A stretch of DNA of 64,000 nt, from the NCBI GenBank assembly GCA_964035545.1, contig OZ037770.1, positions 8,135,473 through 8,199,472 on the forward strand. Direction: 5' to 3'. The notes beneath the pieces are model-generated. The model was not told the origin of the DNA and made no database searches. It worked only from the letters and a program-made list of their open reading frames with translations. The stretch is from Bugula neritina. Taxonomy: Eukaryota; Bryozoa; Gymnolaemata; Cheilostomatida; Bugulidae. Position 1 is the stretch's first letter; each line of letters starts with the position of its first letter. Below, in pieces: positions 1 to 12,400 of the stretch. Position numbers and translations under genes: made by a program.

Positions 1-640
1 GAAAACAAAGGAGAAAAAGCCCAGAAAAAAAAGAAGAGAAATGCAGGAGCAAGAACAGCCAGCAAAGGACAAATTTATTTGCTTTATGAAAATTATTTGC
101 TTTATGAAATGTAAAGTAGTTTGCTCCTAGAAAAGAGCCCAACAGAAAAAAAAGAGAAAATATTTTTCAACTGAAATCAGCAACAACTGAACTGACCAGG
201 CAGTGCCTAAATCGGCCAGACCATCTGTTCTTTAGGCTCACAGATGTATAGTTAGTGAGCTATTGTTAGTATGCAAAGAAATATATATGTTTAGGTTAGG
301 TAATAAAGATGTTTAAAAAAGTTTTTTTTGTGAAATAATTTCAATTTGCCAATTGCGCTCGAAAACACGTATTGATTTGAGTCATTAAGACCAGTTACAA
401 TTATTTACTTGAGGTACTTCATACTAACTGCTCAAACTCAACTTAGATTTTGATAAAAAAGAGCTAAAATAGCAATCTGGTCGTACAAAATTAAAAAGCA
501 ATTATTAATGCTAACATTATGCATTATAATCAATCACTCATATTCACTCTCTAAAATTAAATTTCATAGTCATTGCAAATAATTTAATCTTGCAAACTTG
601 AGTTATAAATTACATAAGCTACATGTAGCTCATCAGATAC

Positions 641-1975
641 CTGCATGCCACCTGTTTCGATGAAGTAGGTGGTATCTTGAGGTAGATTAGGGTAGAAAGT
701 AGCTGTGACAGAGCTTGCAACTCCATTTTCCAAATTTACCTCCACATTGTGACAGACACTGCAAGAGATTATTAAAATACTAAGTTTTCACCAGTACCAT
801 TACACAGAGGAACTTACTATTGAACTGTAAATAAACTGCTTATAGTGCATATCCTGGAAAGTAACAGTAAAGTAAATCTAGGTAAAAAAACTTGTAGGTT
901 GTGATGATGGAAATTGTTGCAAAATAAAAAAGTGCATTGCCATATTACTTGCTGTTTATGTCCGGAAGTGCTGATTATTAAGGCTATATAGTTTTAGTTG
1001 GTAAGAAAACTCTTTAATGTCTCACTCTCTTATAAGCCAGAGAATACAGTTACTAATATATTGCATCACTCAGCACGTCATATAATGATTGTATACTCAA
1101 ATAGCAACATGCACTTCCTTACAATGGCTACACATATTGGTCAAGTGAAACACAAACATCAACACTTGCAGAAAAATTCAAAGAGTTTCGCATCAACGTT
1201 AGGGTCATATAAGTATTTTGTCAAATGAAACACAAACATATCAGCACTTGCAAAATAATTCAAAGAGTTTCGCATTAGTGTATAGCATGTCCATTGGACA
1301 AACGTTAGGGTCATAAAAGTATGCTTATAGAGCATCTACCAATCTACATTTTAAGCTCACACAAATGCTAAAGAGGCATCAGATGTATAAACACAGGAGT
1401 TGAAATAATTTAGAGACAGTTACAAACAAAGGGCAGAGAATTTATTGTTTTCATATAGCTACTCAAGTAAGTTTGATATTAAAAGAACCACAATATGCAA
1501 AGTAAAAGCGGTATTGGAATAGTGTGCAGCAAAAGACTCTTTAAAACATTTAAACAGAGCTGCCATAGTTTCCAATCTGTTATAACTTTGACCAACAATG
1601 AGTGTCTGTTGGCACTATTCAAAGTGCACTAGGTGCTATTCTCTTACAGCTGAGTAGTATTGGCCTATGATAGTCAGTACACAATACTTTAACAAACTAC
1701 TTTATGATTAAAAAGCAAGCCTTGGATTTTCACAAAAGCCTTGAGTTTTTACAAGACTTTGTTTTCTAGGCTCTTGTTCATGAAGGTTCATTTCATTTAT
1801 ATTCAACATATTATTATAGATGTCTCAGAAGAAAAATTGAAAAGGTCTATTGTGGATGCATAAAGAATGTTAAATATAATACTAGCACAATAGTAACAGT
1901 GTAATACAGTACTTACCTGACCAAACTCAGCAAAGCTGTAACAACTTTTAGGGAGTGGCAGTAAAACTGACTCAT
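641..1975 (-). CDS. Gene A' (left copy), exons 1 and 2 only; rest lies left of the window
   Basis: Two minus-strand exons join in phase. Exon 1 (coding 1917-1975) starts at an ATG, encodes a 19-residue hydrophobic leader (MSQFYCHSLKVVTALLSLV) and ends at a consensus GTAAGT donor. Exon 2 (641-758) follows a TTGCAG acceptor, completes the split Ser codon, begins SVCHNVEVNLENG and ends TGGMQ before GTATCT. Exon 2 and its flanks are strongly similar to 63546-63663, so this is a paralogue of the gene at the right edge. The leader implies secretion or a membrane protein. The product family is not recognised. Exon 1 has no copy to compare with inside the window and rests on phase, donor and leader quality. 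Confidence 0.55.
1141..1323. repeat. Imperfect two-copy direct repeat
   Basis: About 77-105 bp occurs twice in a row (1141-1217 and 1219-1323), sharing a GAAACACAAACAT motif, an AAAGAGTTTCGCAT motif and an ACGTTAGGGTCATA motif. It lies in the intron between gene A' exons 1 and 2. The right-edge intron of gene A is cut off by the window before the equivalent place. Confidence 0.6.
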
Positions 1976-2838
<863 letters not shown>

Positions 2839-3077
2839 TATATCTGTCTATTATGTTAAGGAATTGTCTCCCTATGTTGGTTGCATCATGCTTGCTGTAG
2901 GGTGGGTTGAACCATATAAAGTTCCTCCTTTATTACAGTGTGTTTGTTGCTTTTCATATTGCAATGTGAAGTTGTACCCACTTTTTTAAGGCATTCTGAG
3001 AGATTTGTGCTTCACTATTAAAGTTCTCTTTATTAGATGAGAGCATGGAGAGTGTTTTGTTAATAGATTTAAGGATG

Positions 3078-3208
<131 letters not shown>

Positions 3209-3227
3209 TATCTTTACGAGCTAGCAA

Positions 3228-3382
3228 TTTGATTATAAATAGGTATACGAGAAACATTGTTATTTATTACTTTATTAGGTAAAGTAATTACACTGATATT
3301 TCGGGTACCACTGTACCCATCTTCAGAGTAGCAATGAATGAAATAAATAACAATGTTTCTCGTATACCTATTTATAATCATA
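3228..3382. mobile_element. Short palindromic (MITE-like) element
   Basis: About 39 bp (TGATTATAAATAGGTATACG...) at the left is repeated as a perfect reverse complement at the right end, around an inner part that itself contains a GGGTACCACTGTACCC hairpin. It is flanked on both sides by TA-rich sequence, so a TA target duplication cannot be resolved. A non-autonomous terminal-inverted-repeat element or the hairpin end of a larger repeat are both possible. Confidence 0.6.
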
Positions 3383-3414
3383 TATATATATAAATATATT
3401 TATATATATATCAA

Positions 3415-3461
3415 TCTGTGGGCAGCAGCTGTTTCAGGATTTGTCTCCTCATCAGCACAGA
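3415..3461 (-). ncRNA. Decayed hammerhead ribozyme motif
   Basis: On the minus strand the order is stem I TCTGTG, core CTGATGA, a weak stem II, GAAA, a short stem III and closing CACAGA. It is clearly related to the two intact motifs at 51096 and 51368, and the flank (GTGTGGGCCATGGTACTCTG) is also shared. The cleavage triplet is GCC instead of GUC, breaking the conserved A-U pair, and stem II pairs poorly, so it is probably inactive. Confidence 0.7.
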
Positions 3462-3496
3462 ACAGAGTACCATGGCCCACACCATGGCAATAGTAA

Positions 3497-4526
3497 AACT
3501 TATATATATTTATTATATATCTGTATATATAATTATGTAGTTGGTATCATTGTGCACTGTGGATTATTTCATGTAAGTAGTGAGAACACAATTCCTGCCA
3601 AACTTTAGTCTAAAGTATAAAATGACACACCTAAATTGTGAAAATATATTTGAAAAATTACTATGGCAACAATAATAATAGTGTCATTATTGAATTACTT
3701 TATTAAAAAGTAGTAATGTATATTTGCAGATAAAACAATTTAAAACCACTTCTTCCTGAGCATACCAAATATTTTTCTCACAAGTTCTGAAACTATTCCA
3801 TGAGAAAAAAACACCAAAAGTTGTACTTTAATTTGTCAGAATTCAGTACTATACACAAGAAAGATTATTAAATTAGAAGAATTTATATTTCTTGTGTAAA
3901 GCTCTAAGCGCAGTAGACTCAATAAACCTTGTCTTAGAGATGTTTTTCAGAAAAAGTCCAGTTTCAATTAAATGTTGTCTATTAGGTACAGTGTGTTCAA
4001 ATATATTAGATAATTGATGTCAGTCTTGATTGTATTGTGCTTTGACTTTAGAAATACTATATAAAAAATATTGAAGTTATTACAAGTTGCAACTAATCAA
4101 AGTAATTAGCTATTCCTTAACAGTAAATATGAGCAATAGAGTGGCACTCAGCAATGGAAATATTCCCATAAGCCGTTGCAAATAGTCTAACAGTAAAATA
4201 TTACCAGAAAGTATAAAAACACTAAGTAGATGTAGATTATACGCTAGCTGATATCAAATTTATGTCTTGGACTTTAAATCTGTTTATTCTCTCTCAAACT
4301 TTACCTACAATAAAGGTGACTAGGTTGTATGATACATTGAGACACGACGAAAAAAATGGAGCTGAATGAAAACTTAAAATATGTGACATGAACAGATCAT
4401 ATTGAATCAGCAACAGTTAATAATATTGGCAAATGCTAAGTTAGCGTTGCAGTACATTCGCGCACTATCAGCAGTTATCATAAAGGTGAGTTGAGGTTCT
4501 CCCTTCTGGTCCATCTCTAGCAGAGG
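3497..4526. other. 3' flank of RPTP1, no gene seen
   Basis: AT-rich sequence that becomes similar to 41090-42118 (3' flank of RPTP2) from about 3900 onward, for example a shared AATAAACCTTGTCT motif. This is probably RPTP 3' UTR and downstream sequence carried in the duplication. I find no separate coding exon. Confidence 0.45.
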
Positions 4527-7500
4527 TCAATTAGTTATTTTGTCTGGACCTTCATAGTGAAAAGGTTGATTCGCAGGCAAACTCGTTGGTCCTCCATCCA
4601 GAGAGTTGGAATCCACCAGCTGGTCATCATACTCAGGTTCATTCTCTGGTGGTGATAAGCTGCTAGCAGTGAGCCTTTCATACTCGTGTTGAGGAGTGGA
4701 ACCATGTGGTTTCTCATAAACCAAAGAAGGAATGATGTCAGGTATCTGTTCATACAAGTGATCAGCTACAGTGGGAAACCCATTCTCCATCACTTCCTTT
4801 ACGCAGTCATAGATGTATCTGTACTGCTCCTGTATTTCGTAATTACAACGGACAAAGCTACACATGGTATAGTGACTGCTAAAAACTAGAATTATATCAC
4901 ATTTAGTATCTAATAACAATAAATTAGAGAATCATAAGGAATCTGAAAGTTCCCTTGGTGATTGCTGCATATAGCCTATTGATAGAGTTATTTAAACTAA
5001 ATTGGAAAAGAAAACTTTTGGCAACAGATTATCATAACTTGTAGCTTTAAAGAAAGTTTTAAGTTGAAGCTCAAATCTAAGAATAATTTAAACATTCAAT
5101 TCTCTTTAAATAATAATGAGTTTCAAGAATTCTCACGGGAATTTTGAATTTTTCAACAAAAACTAATGCATTTTAAAATGATTGAAACTCATTGAAAGAC
5201 CAAAATATAACTTTGATTTTTTTGGACCCAAGGGAGAAAACTATAAATATACAAACAATTGCATAAATTTATGTCCTATGTGCAACTATTAACGGTTACG
5301 TTTGATTAAGTGTAGATAGCAGTAAAGCTTTGATTTGTACAAAGTATCTAAATTTGTTCAGATCTTAACTATGATTCAGCTGTGTGTTGATGATAGCCTA
5401 CCTCTGTCTGAACCATTCTACACCTGTATTCTCTCATCTCCATCACCAGGTTGAATATGTCTATCTCATCATGATCTCGAATATGTTGAAGAAGCCTATC
5501 AACAACTATGTACAAGCCAGTACGACCAACACCAGCACTGTCAAACATTGTATACATTATATTAATAGAGAACTGTCTAGAAGCATCTAAACATTTGCAA
5601 TGTAAAAGTATACCAGATAAAGTGTTACCTGCAGTGTAAAAGTATACCAGATAAAGTGTTACCTGCAGTGTAAAAGTATAACAGATACAGTGTTACCTGC
5701 AGTGTAAAAGTATAACAGATAAAGTGTTACCTACAGGTTACAAGTATAACAGATAAAGTGTTACCTGCAGTGTAAAGTATAACAGATAAAATGTTACCTG
5801 CAGTGTAAAAGTATAGCAGATAAAGTGTTACCTGCAGTGTAAAAGTATAACAGATAAAATGTTACCTGCAGTGTAAAAGTATAGCAGATAAAGTGTTACC
5901 TGCAGTGTGAAAGTATAACAGATAAAGTGTTACCTGCAGTGTAAAGTATAACAGATAAAATGTTACCCGCAGTGTAAAAGTATAGCAGATAAAGTGTTAC
6001 CTGCAGTGTAAAGTATAACAGATAAAATGTTACCCGCAGTGTAAAAGTATAGCAGATAAAGTGTTACCTGCAGTGTAAAAGTATAACAGATAAAATGTTA
6101 CCTGCAGTGTAAAAGTATAACAGATAAGGTGTCACCTGCGGTGTAAAGTATAACAGATAAAATGTTACCTGCAGTGTAAAAGTATAACAGATAAAATGTT
6201 ACCTGCAGTGTAAAAGTATAACAGATAAAGTGTTACCTGCAGTGTGAAAGTATACCAGATAAAGTGTTACCTGCAGTGTAAAAGTATAACAGATAAAATG
6301 TTACCCGCAGTGTAAAAGTATAGCAGATAAAGTGTTACCTGCAGTGTAAAGTATAACAGATAAAATGTTACCCGCAGTGTAAAAGTATAGCAGATAAAGT
6401 GTTACCTGCAGTGTAAAAGTATAACAGATAAAGTGTTACCTGCAGTGTAAAAGTATAACAGATAAGGTGTCACCTGCGGTGTAAAGTATAACAGATAAAA
6501 TGTTACCTGCAGTGTAAAAGTATAACAGATAAAATGTTACCTGCAGTGTAAAAGTATAACAGATAAAGTGTTACCTGCAGTGTGAAAGTATACCAGATAA
6601 AGTGTTACCTGCAGTGTAAAAGTATAACAGATAAAATGTTACCTGCAGTGTAAAAGTATAACAGATAAAGTGTTACCTGCAGTGTAAAAGTATAACAGAT
6701 AATGTTACCTGCAGGTTACAAGTATACCAGATAAAGTGTTACCTGCAGTGTAAAAGTATAACAGATAAAGTGTTACCTGCAGTGTACGAGGATAGGAGAA
6801 GAACTTCCATCTAACATTTGACTTCTCACTCCCATCACAAACTCTAGCAAAGCCTGTGGTTTTGATGGACATCCAGAGCTGGGCCAGAATGTTGAACAAA
6901 TGTGTTCGATAGTTTGTATTGTTTCACCCTGGGAGTACAAAAACCGCAGACATTATCTAGCATAAGGACCAATAAAATGGTTCCATCACTTATATGTAGA
7001 TTCACAACATTTGATAATAAGTGCTAGCCAACAACTTATAGCACTGGATTTTCAGTTTAATGGACATGCTCAAGTTGACTACATGAATAGAACAAAAAAA
7101 ACCGTTGAACAAAGGTTATAGCTTAACGTATTACCATACGTGAATAACTGTAGACATAACTCTATAAAAACTGCATAAGTGAAATGAATGCATGTACAGT
7201 AAGGTACAGCAACTTACCATTTGAATGTCAAATATTCTGATAATATATTCTGGAAGAACACATTCAACTCTCTTAGTTACAACTAAGTCACCATATGCTG
7301 CAGGTTCCTCCAGGGTGTCTGGCCAGTACTGTTCACACTGCTTTCTTCCTAAAACATTATCAATTGTTAGCAACTTACCTCTCTGTATAAGTTAACATAC
7401 TCACATCTCTCTATAAGTTAACATACTTACATCTATCTATAAATTAATATACTTACATCTCTCTATAAGTCAACATACTTACCTCTCTCTATAAGTTAAT

Positions 7501-9464
7501 ATATTTACCTCTCTCTATATGTTAAGAATCTTACCTCTCTCTATAAGTTAATATATTTACCTCTCTCTATATGTTAAGAATCTTACCTCTCTCTATAAGT
7601 TAATATACTTACCTTCCTCGATAAGTCAATCTACTTACATCTCTCTATAAGTTATTACACTTACCTCTCTCTATAAGGTAGCATACTCACTTCTCTCTAT
7701 AAGTTAACATACTTACCTCTCTCTATATGTTAAGAATCTTACCTCTCTCTATAAGTTAATACACTTACCTCTCTCTATAAGGTAGCATACTCATTTCTCT
7801 CTATAAGCTAATATACTTACCTCTCTCTATAAGTTGAGTCAACATAACTATCATGCTGATATTCTGTCCCCAAATCATTCTCCAGAAATGGTTAAGTGTG
7901 TTTGGTAGAGGACTCTGGGTAGCAATGTAACCTTCCGTAGATGTCTTACCCTATCATAAATATATATAAATTTAGCGTCTCAAATGCTGAAATTAAAATT
8001 AGAAAGGCTTGTTTGAAAGCTGCGCATTCAAGCAAATAACATACTGAGAACTTTCATATCATGTGTGTTGTCTAGACAATTACCAAACAGGTGTGTCTAG
8101 ATACATAGTTCAGCATTATAATTGAGAATTGTGTTTATATTCAGAATTATATGCATGGCTCTTTAAGATGCAACAACAGGGAGAAATCATAAAATATCTT
8201 ACAGGAATGAAGTTAGCATTGATGTAGTCTCCCTCTCCCTTATTAGATGTTAGCTTCACTCTGGAGTGATCAACTAGAAACATTAGCAAATGCACTGAGT
8301 AACTCTTACTAGTGGTGCTACACATACACTTCTTGCTATATAGAAATTATCATACAACACAAACATGTAAGTGTACTGGAACCTATCTTTAATATTTTCA
8401 TGTATTTAAAAAGGGGACTGTACAAACATTTTAGTGCATCAGAAGCCCCTTACTATTTGTACAAATTCTCTTTTCTAAATGTGTGAGCATGTAGTAACAA
8501 GTATACATTATCTAACATTAATAATATCATTCACTTGAAAGAACACACCTGGTTGGCTACCTTACAAACTAATCAGTTATAAGCTCCTCTTTGATATTTA
8601 ATAAAACATCATTTTATTCTGCACAAGAAACACTTTTCATTAATTTTCATTCAGCACAAATTAATTGGAGTTTTCAGAGGCCAAACCTATGCAACAGTAA
8701 ATACTAGATACTTCTAGTACAGGCAAACACATCGTTGTTAAAACTGAATATTTCTAACCTCATACTGTGCTATATGTAAATAATTACAAATATTTGACAA
8801 AAGTGTATGATCTAAACAAAAACTCTCTGCTGAAAAAATTTAAAATACATTTTTATATTCTAGTTTCATAGTTTCATAGTTTGTGTATTAAACTCAAAAC
8901 AAATACATTTAGTTATAAGGTAGTTTCAAGTTATTTTGAAAACTAGCCTTGCTGTAAACTTATGCTCTTATATCCCTGAACGCTGAGAATTCCTACTAAT
9001 CACAGAAACATGACATCTTTTGAATGTTATTAACGACTTACAAGGCAGAATGTACAGAGTTCTGTTCTTCATCTTATTTTCTGGTAGAGAGCCTACATCA
9101 CAGCTGTAGTTGGCACATTTCTCATCTATTTCCTGTATAGATATAATAATATTCTACTTTTATTAGAACAGCACAGGAGTATATATTTTTGGAATACTGA
9201 TAAACACAACACTATAATATATTATATATAAACCAAATCTAAAACATATATTGCATAATATAATAATATATTTGAGCTAAAAAAAATAATATAAAGAATA
9301 CAAATAGATAGCATGAGATACAAGCTTCCTTTTCTGTTTAATAAATTACTTGAAATTCTCTAGAAATTTTTGCGCTAGTTTCCTCATTGGATTCAAGTCC
9401 TTCATGTATTTCTGTCAACTCTGTACTTGTTCTTAGTTGATCAGCTAAATCCTTCATTTCTTTA
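4527..9464 (-). CDS. RPTP1 cytoplasmic part: coiled juxtamembrane segment, one PTP domain, tail
   Basis: Eight exons. 9350-9464 encodes an acidic/basic segment ([19 protein letters not shown]), probably helical. The PTP core follows: [13 protein letters not shown] (family KNRY, here KNRT), [42 protein letters not shown], then the mobile loop FWPSSGCP, the catalytic loop [11 protein letters not shown] split between 6777-6928 and 5402-5537, and the Q loop [13 protein letters not shown]. The nucleophile Cys and the Arg are present, but the WPD general-acid Asp is Ser. Only one PTP domain is present, not the D1-D2 pair of many vertebrate RPTPs. The tail carries YEKP and YDDQ tyrosines. Relative to RPTP2 it has lost about 48 codons and gained a small indel that brings in an early TGA at 4527-4529. 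Confidence 0.9.
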
Positions 9465-12400
9465 CTACCAATAATGTTGATAATAATATAATCTCCAGAG
9501 CGTACGGGTGGTCATGTATACATAACTTGATTTATTTATTATATAACACAATCATTATGTTTCTTTCCACTATGCTAATGGATTTTTTATTTGATGTTTG
9601 GAAGTGGGTTCATTGAATGAAGAGACATGAGTTAATGTAAACCGAAACCACGACTTCATCCGTACAAGTATGAACAGACCAAGGGAACGCAGTGAAAAAA
9701 TGCTTAATTTAAATTATTACACCCCCAAATAACTATATTTGATAATAGCAGGGTTGTTTAACTTACTTTGTTCGCTGTTGACGACGCAAAATATACACCA
9801 GCAAAGCGAGTACTACAAGTAAGGTAACAGCAACAACCACCCCTACTATTATTGGAATATAGTTGAGCTTAGTCTTAGTCTCAACTATACAGTCAGAGTC
9901 ACTGTATCCTGCAGAAGTGAATCCTCTCACGTAGATACTGTAAACATAAGTATATACTATAATATACTGTGTATATATACTATGTTATACAATGTATACA
10001 CACTATAATACTACAGTCATAGTCTGTACAATACACAATCAACTCACCAATATTGTTGGTTGGATTTGAGTGGACCATTACATAGTCTTGTGTCTCCATC
10101 TTTACAACTTGTATCAGTTCCAACATTAATCTGGGTACTGCTTGCAACAGCCCTACAAAAATACAGACTATCCAGTAACTTACTGCCAGTAACTTGCTAA
10201 CTACCAGTAACTCACTAACTACCAGTAACTCAATAACTATCAGTAACTCATTAACTATCAGTAACTCATTAACTACCAGTTACTCATTAACTTGCTAACT
10301 CACTAACTATCAGTAACTCAATAACTATCAGTAACTCACTAACTGCCAGTAACTCACCAACTACCACTAACTCTGTAATGGGAAGTCACTAGCTATAAGA
10401 AACTTAATAATTATGAGTAACTCTGTAATCGGAAGTCGATGAGTATATGTTTTCAGTTAAGCTCATGATAACTTGTAATACAAACATATCTCAACTCACT
10501 GATAGTGGATATAGTCAAGTCACTGGTTGTTTTACTGTAGATAGAAATATTAACTTTTGTAACAGCTTCTGAGTACTTTATACTTTCAAAAGAAACATCC
10601 TATCATAAAAAACCATACCAGGTGACACTGTAATTGGAGTTGGTCAAAGACAAGCTGTTGTGTGTAGATTTCAGACAGGTTTCATGCGGAGAAAATGGTA
10701 AATAGCCAATGGGGAAAGCTGGTGCCAATATGATCTAATTTACTGGTTGCCATTAACGGGTTCGCTTTGAGAGTTTGAACTCACGTTTTAACTTTTAGCA
10801 AACTGAATTAAAACTGTTTCAATAGTTATAAAGTCTTCTGCTTACATTATCTAAACTCTAAAGTCATTCTCCGCTGCAAAGCGGATGGCGTACCTATAGA
10901 AACAAAAGCCTCTAGGCGTGCAGCAAAGTTAAATGCAAATGTCATTAGCAAATAAATTTCCTTTTCTGCAAATAACGCACTCTGTGTAGTGGGTTGTTTC
11001 AGCAATGAATTTTCACGCAATAGGACCCGCCCTCGGAAAATGCGTCCAATGAGCCCTACCCTTACTCAACAGCAAATATAATAGTTGCGCATGTAACTGA
11101 ACATGAACTAGATATAACATTTCAAAGTATACCTTTTCTTTCTGTTAGAGTTGGTTGGCCAATCAGGAGGACTTTTTGTAGGTGCCGAAATAGCATATGG
11201 TTCTTTGAAATCACCTTTCTTAGCTTGTGCCCATGAGGTTACACCAGGAACTGTCTTGCTTAGTTTATCTAAATATATTTAATAAACATAATATAGTTCC
11301 TGTTTGCTAGTTGATTAAAGTAAAGCTTTGATATATGTTGAGATATGAAATGCTGTCAGAGGGTCAACCATAATGTATGTATTATTACAGGTAGGTAACA
11401 CAGCGTTACTCTTCAATATAAGTGATACTGTAAAAGTCACTGAGGAAAAGAGTTATATATAGTATTTACAGAAACACTTTAATAACTGTTCAATATTACA
11501 TAATTATTATGGCCTGTCACAGTTTGGAAAAATGTAATAAGATCTAACACAGGGGTATTTGGGAAAGAAGACAACTACCATAATACAAGTACATACATGT
11601 CTATATAGCTTTTACCTTCTCGGAATTGCCCATTAGAGGCTTGTCCAATAACTAGAATTTGGTATTTAATAATATTTCCTGAGTTTAGAGAAAACATGGT
11701 GGTTACATCAGATGGAAGATAGAATGATATTTGGCTAATTTGTTCATCCACACTGAGTTGCTCTTTTACTGCATCGGATACCTGAGAAACTGCTGTGGAA
11801 GCTGAAAAGAAGGAATACTAAAAAATAACAAATAACAGTCAACATGATGTATAAAATATAATGAACACACTTATTTTTATTTTAATTTGCCAGAAGTCAT
11901 CATAAATTAATCAAGCAAAGAGAATACTACAGCGTAGACACACATACCACATAACCAACTGCTTTTAGACCCATCACATAGATATACAGTTTGATGGTAA
12001 CAAATTACATATAATGTACCAGAGCATATGTGACATCACCAACAGTACAGAGAGACATACTTGACTCTAGAGTGCTGACAGTTTTAGTTTCTGCCTCTCC
12101 CCAACCTTCTGGAGAATTCTGCAGATACTCAGTTCTTGCTTGCATTGACACTGTGTACTTCTTATTGTGTGAGAGACCAGTGGTGATTCTATAACTCCTG
12201 GCTGTAGAGTCCACCTACATAGTTCAGTAGTGTTAAACTATATACTTATATACTAAGGCTAATATATGCTCATCTCTTATACTGAAGTTCTCACACATTC
12301 ATCTCTCACCTCTTTAGTTTCTGCTCCACTAAATGGAGGGTTAAGCACCTCCTTCCACTGAATCCTGTAACCAGTAATCACACCATTAGGTGGATTTGGC

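Noticed and set aside
10500-10599. Apparent extra RPTP1 exon (open frame [17 protein letters not shown]) and its RPTP2 copy at 47927-48026
   Set aside because: Splice-like ends exist, but the phase does not fit on either side, while exons 11133-11268 and 10048-10152 join directly in phase. Similarity between paralogues here equals that of ordinary intron sequence.
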